A stretch of DNA of 64,000 nucleotides from Pseudomonadota bacterium (GTDB taxonomy: Bacteria > Pseudomonadota > Gammaproteobacteria > Xanthomonadales > SZUA-38), in the NCBI GenBank assembly GCA_039033415.1, contig JBCCCR010000019.1:1-64000 (forward strand), read 5' to 3'. Shown here in pieces: positions 43,997 through 52,667 of this stretch (its first letter is position 1; the number at the start of each line of letters is the position of its first letter). A program made the translations under genes and the position numbers. The notes beneath the pieces are model-generated. The model was not told the DNA's origin. It ran no database searches and worked only from the letters and a program-made list of their open reading frames with translations.

Positions 43997-44668
43997 CTAT
44001 GGCTCTAAGTCGTCGCCGGCGTCGATGCCGGCGGCCGGGAGCGTGCGCTGCGTGCCGATCAGCGAGTCTCGGGTCACCAGTGATCGTAGCTTGTCTTCCG
44101 ACCAACCTTCGGTGCCCGCAGGCCGCTGCGGCAGCACCATGTAGCGAAGCTCAGCCGTCGAGTCATGAACCCGGACCTGAATCTGGTCGTTCAGCTCGAC
44201 CCCAAACTCGGCCAGGACGGCCCTCGGTTCCCGAACCAATCTGGAACGATAGCTAAGGGATTTGTACCAGGAGGGTGACATACCCAGCAGCGCTCGCGGA
44301 TAGCAGGAGCAAAGGGTACACACGATCACGTTGTGCACCTGCGCGCTGTTTTCCATCACCGTAAACTCGGCGGGCTTCAGGTCGAAACCCAGTTCCGTGA
44401 TGGCTTCGCTGCCGTCCGTCAGCAGGCGCTCTTTGAACGCCGGGTCGGTCCAGGCCCGCGCCACCAGACGGGCGCCGTTGTCGGGTGATGCGCCCTGCAT
44501 CCGGCTGATCATCGCCGCCTCTTCGGCCCGGGTGTAGTGGCCTGCCTCGAGCAGCAGCTCCCTCAGGGCCAGCCCCACGCGCGCAGCGTCGCTCGTCGGC
44601 TCGGGATGGTCCGGTTGTAAGGTTTGATCATGGCCATGATCGTGGTCATGGTCGTGGTCGTGACCCAT
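43997..44668 (-). CDS. Nitrile hydratase alpha / thiocyanate hydrolase gamma-like subunit with His-rich N-terminus
   Basis: A 223-residue metal-bearing subunit. The claw-setting motif VCTLCSCYP (Cys117, Cys120, Ser121, Cys122) has Thr at the second position, the cobalt-type form. Downstream [19 protein letters not shown] is typical of the family, but YPRALLG replaces the common YPWPVLG. The N-terminus is a striking His-Asp repeat ([13 protein letters not shown]), a likely metal-loading tail. It catalyses hydration of a nitrile (to an amide) or of thiocyanate. Stop and start codons share one base with the preceding beta-C gene. No separate activator or cobalt chaperone is seen. Confidence 0.9.
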   Translation of the reverse strand: MGHDHDHDHDHGHDQTLQPDHPEPTSDAARVGLALRELLLEAGHYTRAEEAAMISRMQGASPDNGARLVARAWTDPAFKERLLTDGSEAITELGFDLKPAEFTVMENSAQVHNVIVCTLCSCYPRALLGMSPSWYKSLSYRSRLVREPRAVLAEFGVELNDQIQVRVHDSTAELRYMVLPQRPAGTEGWSEDKLRSLVTRDSLIGTQRTLPAAGIDAGDDLEP

Positions 44669-44973
44669 CAGGCGGGCTCCAGCCAGTGTTCGAAAACCTC
44701 AACTTCCAGCGTATCGTCGTCAGGTCCCCGGTAGCCCGGCCATAGCTGCGCCTGCGGAATGCAGATTCGATAGAGACGGGTTTCCGGCCGCCCATCACCC
44801 CGCACAAAAGTCTCGGGCTGCCCGTGGAGTCCGCAGACCCGCTCGACCGTACCCTCTTGCCCCTTTACATACCGGGGGACCCGATGATGAACACCCGGAT
44901 GGCGATCGTGAATGCGCACTCGCTGCCCTCGATGAAAGCGGGCCTGTGACTCGGTCGGCTGGACGTTACTCAT
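44668..44973 (-). CDS. Nitrile hydratase beta C-terminal-domain protein (thiocyanate hydrolase alpha-like)
   Basis: A 101-residue protein equal to the C-terminal SH3-like barrel of nitrile hydratase beta: [36 protein letters not shown], ending in [13 protein letters not shown]. In ordinary nitrile hydratases this is fused to the helical domain encoded here by the preceding gene. The motif position where family members have RYVRG reads RYVKG, so one of the two arginines that contact the claw in the Rhodococcus enzyme may be replaced by Lys. It overlaps the upstream gene by four bases. Confidence 0.88.
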   Translation of the reverse strand: MSNVQPTESQARFHRGQRVRIHDRHPGVHHRVPRYVKGQEGTVERVCGLHGQPETFVRGDGRPETRLYRICIPQAQLWPGYRGPDDDTLEVEVFEHWLEPA

Positions 44974-45290
44974 GATGTCAGCGCCTGCCGCGCGGCGATC
45001 TCTGCCATCTTTTCCTCAAGCGCCGCCTGCGTGACCAAACCTTTGTCCAAAAGCGTGTAGGCCAGCGACTTGGCCCAGCGTTCGTAGTAGCTCAGGTTTT
45101 CGTAGTCGGCGGGACCTAAGTGTTCAATGCCGTCCCGAAGCTCCGCAAAATCGCTAATCAGCCCCTTGCCCAGCGCCAGCCGCACCATCGCGTCGACCTG
45201 CCATTCCCACCAGGCTGTGTCGTGTTCGCCTCGCTCAATCGGGCCGGCCTCGAGGCCGCCGACGTCATGCGGATCGCTCGGCTGGTTCAT
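44970..45290 (-). CDS. Nitrile hydratase beta N-terminal-domain protein (thiocyanate hydrolase beta-like)
   Basis: A 106-residue helical protein equal to the N-terminal half of nitrile hydratase beta: it begins with DVGGLE, then TAWWEWQVDAMVRLALGKGL, ELRDGIEHLGPADYENLSYYERW and LLDKGLVTQAALEEK. The Arg in ELRDGIE aligns with a claw-contacting Arg of the Rhodococcus beta subunit (by memory of that sequence). The gene order beta-N, beta-C, alpha is the same as scnB-scnA-scnC of thiocyanate hydrolase, and also recalls three-part enzymes such as ToyJKL. It overlaps the FAD oxidase gene by four bases. Confidence 0.86.
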   Translation of the reverse strand: MNQPSDPHDVGGLEAGPIERGEHDTAWWEWQVDAMVRLALGKGLISDFAELRDGIEHLGPADYENLSYYERWAKSLAYTLLDKGLVTQAALEEKMAEIAARQALTS

Positions 45291-46660
45291 GAGTCAACCA
45301 CTCTCCCCGGGTTAAGAATGTTTTTCGGGTCCATCGCCTGCTTCAGAGATTTCATCAGCGCAATTTCCGTCGGGCTGCGGCTCTGAGGCAGCCAGCGTTT
45401 TTTTAGCGTGCCAATCCCGTGTTCGGCGCTGACGCTTCCGTTGGCGGAGGCCGTGTGTCGGTAGACCACCGCCTCGATGCCCGCCTTGTCCTCCGCTCGC
45501 CCCGTCGAGGCGACCACGTGCAGATTGCCGTCGCCGATGTGGCCGAAAAGCAGGGTCCGGCAGCCGTCCAGCTCCTGCCCAAGATCGCGTTCAATGGCGC
45601 TGGCAACCCGGTCCATAGCTGCCAGGGGAATGCCCACGTCGAACACCGCCAGGTGCTCCATGGTAGGCATAATGTCGCCGATCGCGTCACGCAGCTCCCA
45701 CAAACGTCGACTGTCCGCCAGACTGCTGGCCAACACGCCGTCCGTGACCAGCTCCCGCTCCAGCGCCTGCTCAAAGCACCGTTCCAGATCGTCGCTGAGC
45801 GAGCTGTCATTGCTGCCCTCGGTTTGAATGAGCACGGAGAACGGCGCGGGTTCGGAAAGCGGATTCGGCTTGCCGGTGGCCCCAACCGCCACGTCAAAAT
45901 ATCCGCGCCACATCACCTCGAACGCCGACACTACCGGGAGCGTTTGGCCGCAGTGGCGCAGCAGCCTGATGACCGCAGGAAAATCAGCGCAGGCGCACAG
46001 GGCGGACGCGCTGGCGGGCTTGCTGGGGTTGAGTCTGAACGTAACTTGAGTGACCACGCCCAGCGTTCCCTCCGTGCCGATAAACAGCTGCTTGAGATCG
46101 TAGCCTGCGTTGTTCTTGAGCAGCTTGTTGTCGGCTTCGATGACGGTGCCGTCGGCAAGCACAGCCGTCAGCCCGAGGACGAGGGAACGCGTCATGCCGT
46201 GCTGAATCACCTGATTACCGCCAGCGTTGGTCGACACGATGCCGCCGGCCTGGCAGGAGCCTCGCGCGCCGAGGTCCATCGAGAACTCCAGTCCTTCAGC
46301 CGCGGCGGTGTCCTGGATGACCTGCAGCGGCATGCCGGCTCCGACGGTCATTGTCATACCCTCACGGTCGAACTCGACCAGCTGATTCATCAGCTCGAGC
46401 GACAGGCTGTGTTCGCCGGCTCTTGGCGTTGCGCCGCCGGCCAGTCCAGTCCGGCCTCCCTGGATGACAATTGGCTGGTCGTTGGCGTGACAGGCGGCAA
46501 GGATTTCGCTCACCTGCTTAGTGGTTTTCGGTCGAAATACCACTGCCGGCAGCACGGGATTGCTTCGAGTCCAGTCGCAGGCATATGCCTCGCCGACCGC
46601 ATCGCCGGTCAGGTAGATAGCGGGGTCGAGCGAATCAAGTACAGCGGATGAGGTTTGCAA
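45287..46660 (-). CDS. FAD-linked oxidase (GlcD/D-2-hydroxyacid dehydrogenase family)
   Basis: A 457-residue PCMH-type flavoprotein, TTG start. The FAD-binding block is IVIQGGRTGLAGGATPRAG, followed by DLGARGSCQAGGIVSTNAGG and the C-terminal GHIGDGNLHVVAST and NGSVSAEHGIGTLKK motifs. The family oxidises 2-hydroxyacids such as glycolate, D-lactate or D-2-hydroxyglutarate and passes electrons to an acceptor. It is the first gene of the operon with the split nitrile hydratase-like genes and hyuAB, all linked by overlaps, so it likely oxidises the hydroxyacid product or precursor in that pathway. Confidence 0.88.
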   Translation of the reverse strand: MQTSSAVLDSLDPAIYLTGDAVGEAYACDWTRSNPVLPAVVFRPKTTKQVSEILAACHANDQPIVIQGGRTGLAGGATPRAGEHSLSLELMNQLVEFDREGMTMTVGAGMPLQVIQDTAAAEGLEFSMDLGARGSCQAGGIVSTNAGGNQVIQHGMTRSLVLGLTAVLADGTVIEADNKLLKNNAGYDLKQLFIGTEGTLGVVTQVTFRLNPSKPASASALCACADFPAVIRLLRHCGQTLPVVSAFEVMWRGYFDVAVGATGKPNPLSEPAPFSVLIQTEGSNDSSLSDDLERCFEQALERELVTDGVLASSLADSRRLWELRDAIGDIMPTMEHLAVFDVGIPLAAMDRVASAIERDLGQELDGCRTLLFGHIGDGNLHVVASTGRAEDKAGIEAVVYRHTASANGSVSAEHGIGTLKKRWLPQSRSPTEIALMKSLKQAMDPKNILNPGRVVDS

Positions 46661-46708
46661 GCTGCGATCGGGGTTTGGGCGGCCCCTGAGTCTAACCGAT
46701 TGCCCGGA

Positions 46709-47890
46709 TCAGCAGAAATCCGGGGTCAGCTGCGCCGGCCGCAGCGCTCGTTCCAGGCTGACTCGGTTGCGGCCGTCGCGTTTCGATCGATACATGGCCC
46801 GATCAGCGCGCTGGAGCAGGTCGTCCATCGAGTGATCGTCTTCGCGCAGCGTGGCCACGCCAAAGCTGGCCGTGATGTGAAAAGGCTCCGGACGCCAGCC
46901 GATTTCGGTGCCGGCGAGATCTCGCCGGAGCAGCCGTGCGGTCTTCTCCGCCTGGGCGATGTCGGTATGCGGCAGCGCCAAGGCAAACTCCTCCCCCCCG
47001 ATCCGACCGAAGACCGCCCCTTCGCGCAGGCTCGCCTGCAGCACCTTCGCCAGCACGAGCAGCGCGCGATCGCCGGCGCTGTGACCATGCTGATCGTTGA
47101 CCTCTTTGAAGTTATCCACGTCGCAAATGATGACCGACAGAGGCTGATTGCCGCGCCGAGCGCGAGCGATCAGCGGGCTGCTTGTGGACTCGAAGCCCCG
47201 CCGATTCAAGATGCCCGTCATGGGATCGGTGTTAGCCAGGCTCTTCATCTGCATCGAGAGATCTGACGCCACGATCAGCACGGTAAACATGCCGCTGCCG
47301 ACGTAGCCCGCCGGCAGAATCAGAAAGTTGATCTGCCGGTAAATCTCGAGCCAGTGGGCGTCGGGCGTGGGTCCCTGCATCAGCGCCGCAACGCCGGCCA
47401 GAATCTGGGAAGCACCAAACAAGGCAAGAACGCTGGCGGCCGCTAACTCGACGTCTCTCGAGACGGCCTGCTGGCGGTAGATCAGCTGAGCGCATAACAA
47501 ACACAAAATGCCGGCGTAAGCTGGCCCGATAAACATCTGTATACCCACGTGCGGCTGCCCAAAGGTGAACCAGGCGAGCGAGAGCACGGTCGCGAAGCCC
47601 GTGAGCGCAAGCACATCCGCTCGCACCCAGCGTCCCGACCATAGGCGAAAGCCGGCCAGCGCTAGTGAAACGGTAAGCGCGCCAAGCGCCGATACAAGTA
47701 CCCAGTAAATCCGACGGTCGTCGAACAGGCTGTCAGCCAGCAGGTTCACGCCGTATTGAACGGCACCAGCGAGAAACGTGGCGGACCATACAAGGGTGTG
47801 GGTCTGGCGGCCAAAATTTTGCCAGGCCAGCAGGAACACCACGCTCAAAGTCAGGCTGCATAGCAGCAGGGCGATAATCAGATAAGTCAT
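46709..47890 (-). CDS. Membrane diguanylate cyclase (GGEEF)
   Basis: A 393-residue protein with about seven hydrophobic N-terminal helices (1-215), as in integral-membrane sensory cyclases, and a C-terminal GGDEF domain with DPMTGILNRRGFE, DVDNFKEVNDQHGHSAGD and active-site GGEEF. The RxxD inhibitory site is absent, so product feedback should not apply. It should make c-di-GMP in response to a membrane or small-ligand signal. It is transcribed away from the hybrid kinase upstream. Confidence 0.9.
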   Translation of the reverse strand: MTYLIIALLLCSLTLSVVFLLAWQNFGRQTHTLVWSATFLAGAVQYGVNLLADSLFDDRRIYWVLVSALGALTVSLALAGFRLWSGRWVRADVLALTGFATVLSLAWFTFGQPHVGIQMFIGPAYAGILCLLCAQLIYRQQAVSRDVELAAASVLALFGASQILAGVAALMQGPTPDAHWLEIYRQINFLILPAGYVGSGMFTVLIVASDLSMQMKSLANTDPMTGILNRRGFESTSSPLIARARRGNQPLSVIICDVDNFKEVNDQHGHSAGDRALLVLAKVLQASLREGAVFGRIGGEEFALALPHTDIAQAEKTARLLRRDLAGTEIGWRPEPFHITASFGVATLREDDHSMDDLLQRADRAMYRSKRDGRNRVSLERALRPAQLTPDFC

Positions 47891-48271
47891 GGTTGGATTT
47901 TCCCTGGCTCGCGGCTCACCGCTAGCTGCGGTTCATCCGTTGGCCTCTCTCCAGTGCCATTGGGTTGCTTTGTGAATATGGCGTTATTGTAAGGGCTAAG
48001 CTCGTCGATTCTGGCCGGCGATCGGTAAACGATCGTTAATAAGGAAAGGCGGACAGGTCATTGATTCTGCGTCTACTTCTCGTTGTGTCCCGCAGGCTGA
48101 ATGGCTGGGTCCTCCGGGGGTTTTCCAGTATGATCCCGCCATTCAGAATACGGGTCTCCCGCCATTAGCACACGACTCATCGCCTGCTGTGCGCTCCTTT
48201 TTGTCTGGTGCTCTGCCGTAGCGCAGACCGAGTCCGCTGCTGACCTCGTCGCGCGAGTACTCAGTCGGTCG
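47891..48271. other. Intergenic region including the unannotatable start of the hybrid kinase
   Basis: Between the divergent cyclase and hybrid kinase genes. Two CGATCG boxes five bases apart (48019-48024 and 48030-48035) may be an operator. From 48134 to 48271 the hybrid-kinase frame stays open and encodes a signal-peptide-like stretch (RLIACCALLFVWCSAVAQ, 48173-48226) but has no ATG, GTG or TTG before 48272. Confidence 0.6.
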
Positions 48272-50788
48272 GTGCCGCCCAATGAGCAGATGGACCTGAT
48301 CGATCGGGCCCTTGAACTGCTCGCCGAATCCCCGAACGCCGACCCGGCGCTCCTGGGTGATGCCTACATCGGACGGATCCAAGCGACACAGCTGCTCGGT
48401 AGGCTCGATGAGGCCGAGCAGGCGGCACGGGACGGTTTGAAGCTGGTCAACTTGGAGGATCAACCCGATCAGTATCTTCGTCTGGTGACCGCGCCGGCCC
48501 TGCTCGACTATTTCCGGGGCAAGCCGGAGGCGGCCAAGGCAGCGCTGGATCAGATCCTCACCCAAGACTTTAGCGCCGCCGACCCGAAGGTCTTCGACGG
48601 CGTACGCTCCAACTACGCCACCGTGCTGCAAGAGATCGGCGAGACTCTGCGCGCAATTGAAATCTATCAGGAGGTACTACGGCGCGCACTGGACCGGTCT
48701 GACGAAAGTATGGCAATGATCCTGGCGAATAACTTAATCGTCATATTGATCCTGCAGGGTCTGCACGAAGACGCTCGCAACTGGCTGAATCAGATCGCCG
48801 ACCTTCGGGCGCGGTCGCAGATCCCCTGGGCCAGGGAATCCCTGCTGCTGCACGATCTTGAGCTCCAGCGGATTTTCGGCGATGCCGAGGGATCCGCGGC
48901 GGGCTTGCGACAGTTCATCGCGGCGACCGGTGAGGAGACCGCCATCACTAATGTGGGCAACGCGTATGAGTTCCTGGCCGAGGCGCTGATTGTTACCGGC
49001 GATTTTGCCGGTGCTGAAGACGCGGCGAGGATGGCCATCGACAAGCTGACCGATTTGCCCTCAGAGCTCGCCGAGGCCCGGCTGGCTCTGGTGAGAAGCC
49101 TATTTCTGCAGGGCAAGCTTGCGGAGGTGCCAGCGGTGCTCGACGAGATTGATCTCGACAAGCTGAGCCCGAGTCGCCAGGCGCGCGTTGCGGGTCTGCG
49201 GCTGGAGCATCGGCTGCGGGTGGCCGGCGATCGGGACGGTGTGGCCGAGCTGCTGCGATTTCTTGATGCGTCCGGGGACGCGGAAAATGCGCGAACCGTG
49301 CAGAGCGTCCAGTACTACAACGCGAAGCTGACGGCCCAGCGGCAGCAGGCCGAAATCGCCCGGATTCGTGAATCGGAAATCCGGCTGGCCGCCGAGGCCG
49401 ACGTCAGTGCCGCCCGGGCCAGCGAGCTGCAGGCGCGCGAGCAGGTGGTGAAGAAGAATCGGAATCTGCTGCTGGCGGTGGTGATATTGACAGCCGTCGT
49501 GCTGATGACGCTTCTTTATACCCTCAATCGGCGTGGCTATCAGAAGCGAATTCTTGCTCGCGAGCAGGCCCTCAACCTTGAGCTGACCCAGACCGTAGAG
49601 GAAAAGTCTGAAGCGCTGCGCCAGCAGCTGGGCGAGCAGGCGGAGCTGGAGCGTGCGCTGGACCGAAAAAAGCGCAACGAGCTGGTCGGCCAGCTGACGA
49701 GCAACGTGGCGCACGATTTCAACAACCTGCTGCAGGTGATCTCCAGCGCTAACGAACAGTTTGAGCCGCTCACCGAGACGCCGGCGCAGCGAGCCGTGCT
49801 CGGCGCGTCCAACGATTCGATTCGTTACGCCAGCGAAATGATTCACCAGCTTCTCGCCTATTCGCGGCAGCAGGAGCTTCAGGCGACGGCAACGGATATC
49901 AGCAAGCTGCTGGACGGCACCCGGACGCTGTTTCGGTCGGCCGTTGGTGAAGAAATCACGCTGACCTTTGGCGACTTCCCTGCCAACGCGGTGGCCTTGG
50001 TGGACCCGGCGAAGCTCACCAGCGCCATCCTCAATCTGCTGCGAAACGCCTCCGATGCGGTCAACGAAGCTGGCGCGATCCGGGTCGACGTCTCGCGCGA
50101 AACGCTGGATAAGCAACAGACCCGCGCCTGGCCGTCTCTCGAGGCCGGCGATTACGTGCTGGTTACGGTTGAGGACAACGGCCAGGGCATGGATTCGGCA
50201 ACGCTGGAACGGGCAACCGAACCGTTCTTCACCACCAAATCGGAAACCACCGGCACGGGGCTTGGCCTGAGTTCAGTTCATGGCTTTGTGCGGCAGTCGG
50301 CGGGTGACCTGCTGCTGCGTAGCAGCCCCGAGGACGGTACCCGCGTGACGCTGGCGCTGCCAGCGAGCGAGATGGCCGTGGCTCCCGCTGAGCCGTCCGC
50401 GGTGGCGAACGACAGCCTTCAGGGCAAACAGGTCCTGGTGGTCGAGGACAATGAGATGGTGGCCAGAACGGTGACCGTTGCGTTACAGAGCGTCGGTGCG
50501 CAGGTGTGCTGTCTCGACTCGGCTGACGAGGCGCTCAATCATCTGGCGGCCAACCGGGAGTATCACTACCTGCTGACTGACGTTCGTATGCCCGGCAGCC
50601 ACAACGGTTACGATCTGGCGCGGTGGGCCTCCGACCATTGCCCCGCTATGCCGATCATCATCATGAGCGGCTTCACCGAGCGGACCGATACGTCTGACGA
50701 GTTTACGATGATCAGCAAGCCGTTCACGCGAGCGGCGCTGATCGAGGCGCTGCAGCAGGCCTCGGTTCGAACCACCGCCCAGGCCTAA
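48272..50788 (+). CDS. Hybrid sensor histidine kinase with periplasmic TPR-like sensor
   Basis: At least 838 residues from the GTG at 48272. The first 370 residues are helical TPR-like repeats (IDRALELLAESPNADPALLG; DRSDESMAMILANNLIVILI), a coiled coil follows, and one transmembrane helix (RNLLLAVVILTAVVLMTLLYTL) lies near residue 395. The kinase part has QLTSNVAHDFNNLLQVI with phosphoacceptor His near 480, N box, VEDNGQGMD and GTGLGLSSVHGF, then a receiver domain with VLVVEDNEM and phospho-Asp near 768 (LLTDVRMPG). For the TPR region to be periplasmic a signal peptide is needed, and one is encoded in frame upstream (48164-48226), apparently from an ATT codon at 48164 or through a frameshift. 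The listed start is therefore probably too short. Signal unknown. Confidence 0.88.
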   Translation: MPPNEQMDLIDRALELLAESPNADPALLGDAYIGRIQATQLLGRLDEAEQAARDGLKLVNLEDQPDQYLRLVTAPALLDYFRGKPEAAKAALDQILTQDFSAADPKVFDGVRSNYATVLQEIGETLRAIEIYQEVLRRALDRSDESMAMILANNLIVILILQGLHEDARNWLNQIADLRARSQIPWARESLLLHDLELQRIFGDAEGSAAGLRQFIAATGEETAITNVGNAYEFLAEALIVTGDFAGAEDAARMAIDKLTDLPSELAEARLALVRSLFLQGKLAEVPAVLDEIDLDKLSPSRQARVAGLRLEHRLRVAGDRDGVAELLRFLDASGDAENARTVQSVQYYNAKLTAQRQQAEIARIRESEIRLAAEADVSAARASELQAREQVVKKNRNLLLAVVILTAVVLMTLLYTLNRRGYQKRILAREQALNLELTQTVEEKSEALRQQLGEQAELERALDRKKRNELVGQLTSNVAHDFNNLLQVISSANEQFEPLTETPAQRAVLGASNDSIRYASEMIHQLLAYSRQQELQATATDISKLLDGTRTLFRSAVGEEITLTFGDFPANAVALVDPAKLTSAILNLLRNASDAVNEAGAIRVDVSRETLDKQQTRAWPSLEAGDYVLVTVEDNGQGMDSATLERATEPFFTTKSETTGTGLGLSSVHGFVRQSAGDLLLRSSPEDGTRVTLALPASEMAVAPAEPSAVANDSLQGKQVLVVEDNEMVARTVTVALQSVGAQVCCLDSADEALNHLAANREYHYLLTDVRMPGSHNGYDLARWASDHCPAMPIIIMSGFTERTDTSDEFTMISKPFTRAALIEALQQASVRTTAQA

Positions 50789-50808
50789 GTCCGGGCTGGT
50801 TGAGCGGC

Positions 50809-51843
50809 TTATTCCGCCGGCAGCGCTATCCCGCCGCAGAAGCTGTCTGGCGACAGGCGGATAATGTCGACGGTAGCGTCGCCGACTGCCGGATCATCAA
50901 AATCCCAGCTTAAGATGGCGGTGCCGCAGCCCGTGAACTGGATCACGAGCGTTCCTACCGACTCGACGGTGGTGCTCGTGGGATCGTTGAATACCCCGCC
51001 CGTGTTGCGGGAAATGGTGAGCGTCGCGGTGTCCCCCGAGAACGTGCCGCTGGCGGTCAGCCAGCGGTGCTGGGTACTGCCAAAACCTTCGCCGTCGTCG
51101 CCGTCGGGCGGGTTGACGTCATAGGTAAACCAGGCGACAAACACCTCCTGGCGATCACCGTCATCGATGATGTCGATCAGCCAGCCCTGGCCTGCGGTTG
51201 CCGCATTAAACCAGGTTCCGGCGAGGCCCGGATTGATCTCGAAGCCGTCTACCTCGGTGATGACGGTAAAAATCAGGTTGTCGCTGGTCAGATCTTCCAG
51301 CCCGGCGAACTCGCCGCTGAGCTTGACGGGAACCGTGCCGAGCGCGGCCTGTCCCGTGTTGATGCGCACCAGCGAGTTGATCCGATCGACCACCTCCATG
51401 CCGTTACCGAGCACCCGACCAAAAACCGTGAACCCGCCGTTTTCGTTGTCCAGCGCCGCATTCGCGTCATCCATGTTGATGAACCACTGGCTGTCGGCGC
51501 TGTCCGGATCACCCGCGATTTTTGCCATGGCGACCGTGCCACGAACGTTTGAAAGGCCGAACTCGTTCGCGATGGTTGCATCGACCGGTACCTGGCCAAA
51601 CTGGCCGTCAATAAAGGTAAAGCCGCCGCCTTGGATCACAAACCCGTATTCGATCCGGTGAACGATGCTGTTTGCATAGTCGCCGTCCCGCACGTAGTTG
51701 AGAAAGTTCGCCACCGTGCGCGGCGCCTCTTGCTCGAGCAGATCAATGTAGAAATGGCCGATCTGGGTGTCGACCCGCACCACGCTCGCCTGAGCGAGGG
51801 GCGCAAAAAGCAATGCCAGCAGGGCAACTTTGAATCTGGTCAT
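50809..51843 (-). CDS. Periplasmic cyclophilin peptidyl-prolyl isomerase with extra C-terminal domain
   Basis: A 344-residue exported protein; the ATG at 51843 gives a signal peptide (MTRFKVALLALLFAPLAQAS). Residues 20-190 are a bacterial cyclophilin: VANFLNYVRDGDY, catalytic-Arg region IVHRIEYGFVIQGGGF and SADSQWFINMDD. The second half, from about residue 205 (PGLAGTWFNAATAGQGWLID, VFVAWFTYDVNP, RWLTASGTFSGDTATLTI), is a beta-rich domain that I recall from secreted proteins of Wenzhouxiangella-like bacteria, with no known function; it has two Cys residues near its end. Its start overlaps the stop of nei by four bases. Confidence 0.87.
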   Translation of the reverse strand: MTRFKVALLALLFAPLAQASVVRVDTQIGHFYIDLLEQEAPRTVANFLNYVRDGDYANSIVHRIEYGFVIQGGGFTFIDGQFGQVPVDATIANEFGLSNVRGTVAMAKIAGDPDSADSQWFINMDDANAALDNENGGFTVFGRVLGNGMEVVDRINSLVRINTGQAALGTVPVKLSGEFAGLEDLTSDNLIFTVITEVDGFEINPGLAGTWFNAATAGQGWLIDIIDDGDRQEVFVAWFTYDVNPPDGDDGEGFGSTQHRWLTASGTFSGDTATLTISRNTGGVFNDPTSTTVESVGTLVIQFTGCGTAILSWDFDDPAVGDATVDIIRLSPDSFCGGIALPAE

Positions 51844-52667
51844 GGGTTCTCCGGGGTTGTTCGACGGTCTGGCTGGAAACAGTTCTGACACGCAGGACAC
51901 CAGTAGGTGCTGCGATGATGCCGCCCAAGGCGGGTATATGCAACGGGGTGGTCACAACGCAGGCACGGGAGGCCTTCGCGGCGGTAAACCCACAGCCTGC
52001 CCGCATTGTCTCCCTCGCGGCGCGTCACGCGGCGTCCGCCGCCGAGATTGGATCCCAGAAGTTTGCTGGCGGTGGCGTAAAGCGCCTTGAGCTCTGCGTC
52101 GTCGCAGCATCCAAGCTCGCAAGTCGGCGGAACGCGGTGAATGAACAACACCTCCGATTTGTAAACGTTCCCAATCCCGCTGGCGACCCGCTGATCGAGG
52201 AGCACATCGGCGAGGAGCGTATCGGGTTCGCACAGCTCCCGGACCCGGCGGACGATCAGGTCGAGATCGACCGCGCCTGCCGTTAGGTCGGGGCCGAGGC
52301 GGTGGTCCACCACCGAGGAGCGGACGCTGGGCGTGCGGATCAGCTCCACCTCCTTGGCGTTAAAGCAGACGTAGTGGTTGTCGTTCACCGTGATGACAAC
52401 GCTCGCCCGCGATCGAGGCTTGCGCCAGGGTTCACCCAGCGGATAGCGATGCCAGCTGCCGTGCATGCCGAGGTGGCTGCGGACGCTCTGGCCGTTGTCC
52501 AGATCGACAAAAAGGTGTTTGCCGGCCGCACGGACGCTTTTGATGCTTTTCGCGCTGACCGACCTTTCGGCGCAGCGATCCGCCAGCACCAGCGATTCGA
52601 GCGGCTGGCCGTCCAGTCGAGGCTTCAGGTAGTTCGCGATCTTGTGGATCGTATCGCCTTCAGGCAC
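51840..52667 (-). CDS. nei: Fpg/Nei-family DNA glycosylase (endonuclease VIII-like)
   Basis: A 275-residue base-excision repair glycosylase/AP lyase. The GTG at 52667 was chosen because cleavage of its Met exposes the required N-terminal Pro-Glu (PEGDTIHKIA), with Pro2 as catalytic nucleophile and Glu3; an upstream start would block this. Other family features are the Lys of AAGKHLFVDL, the H2TH region RVASGIGNVYKSEVLF and a C-terminal zinc finger with CLRCDHP and CPACQ. It overlaps the 3' end of lhr by eight bases, an lhr-nei pairing I recall from actinobacteria. Confidence 0.93.
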   Translation of the reverse strand: MPEGDTIHKIANYLKPRLDGQPLESLVLADRCAERSVSAKSIKSVRAAGKHLFVDLDNGQSVRSHLGMHGSWHRYPLGEPWRKPRSRASVVITVNDNHYVCFNAKEVELIRTPSVRSSVVDHRLGPDLTAGAVDLDLIVRRVRELCEPDTLLADVLLDQRVASGIGNVYKSEVLFIHRVPPTCELGCCDDAELKALYATASKLLGSNLGGGRRVTRREGDNAGRLWVYRREGLPCLRCDHPVAYTRLGRHHRSTYWCPACQNCFQPDRRTTPENP

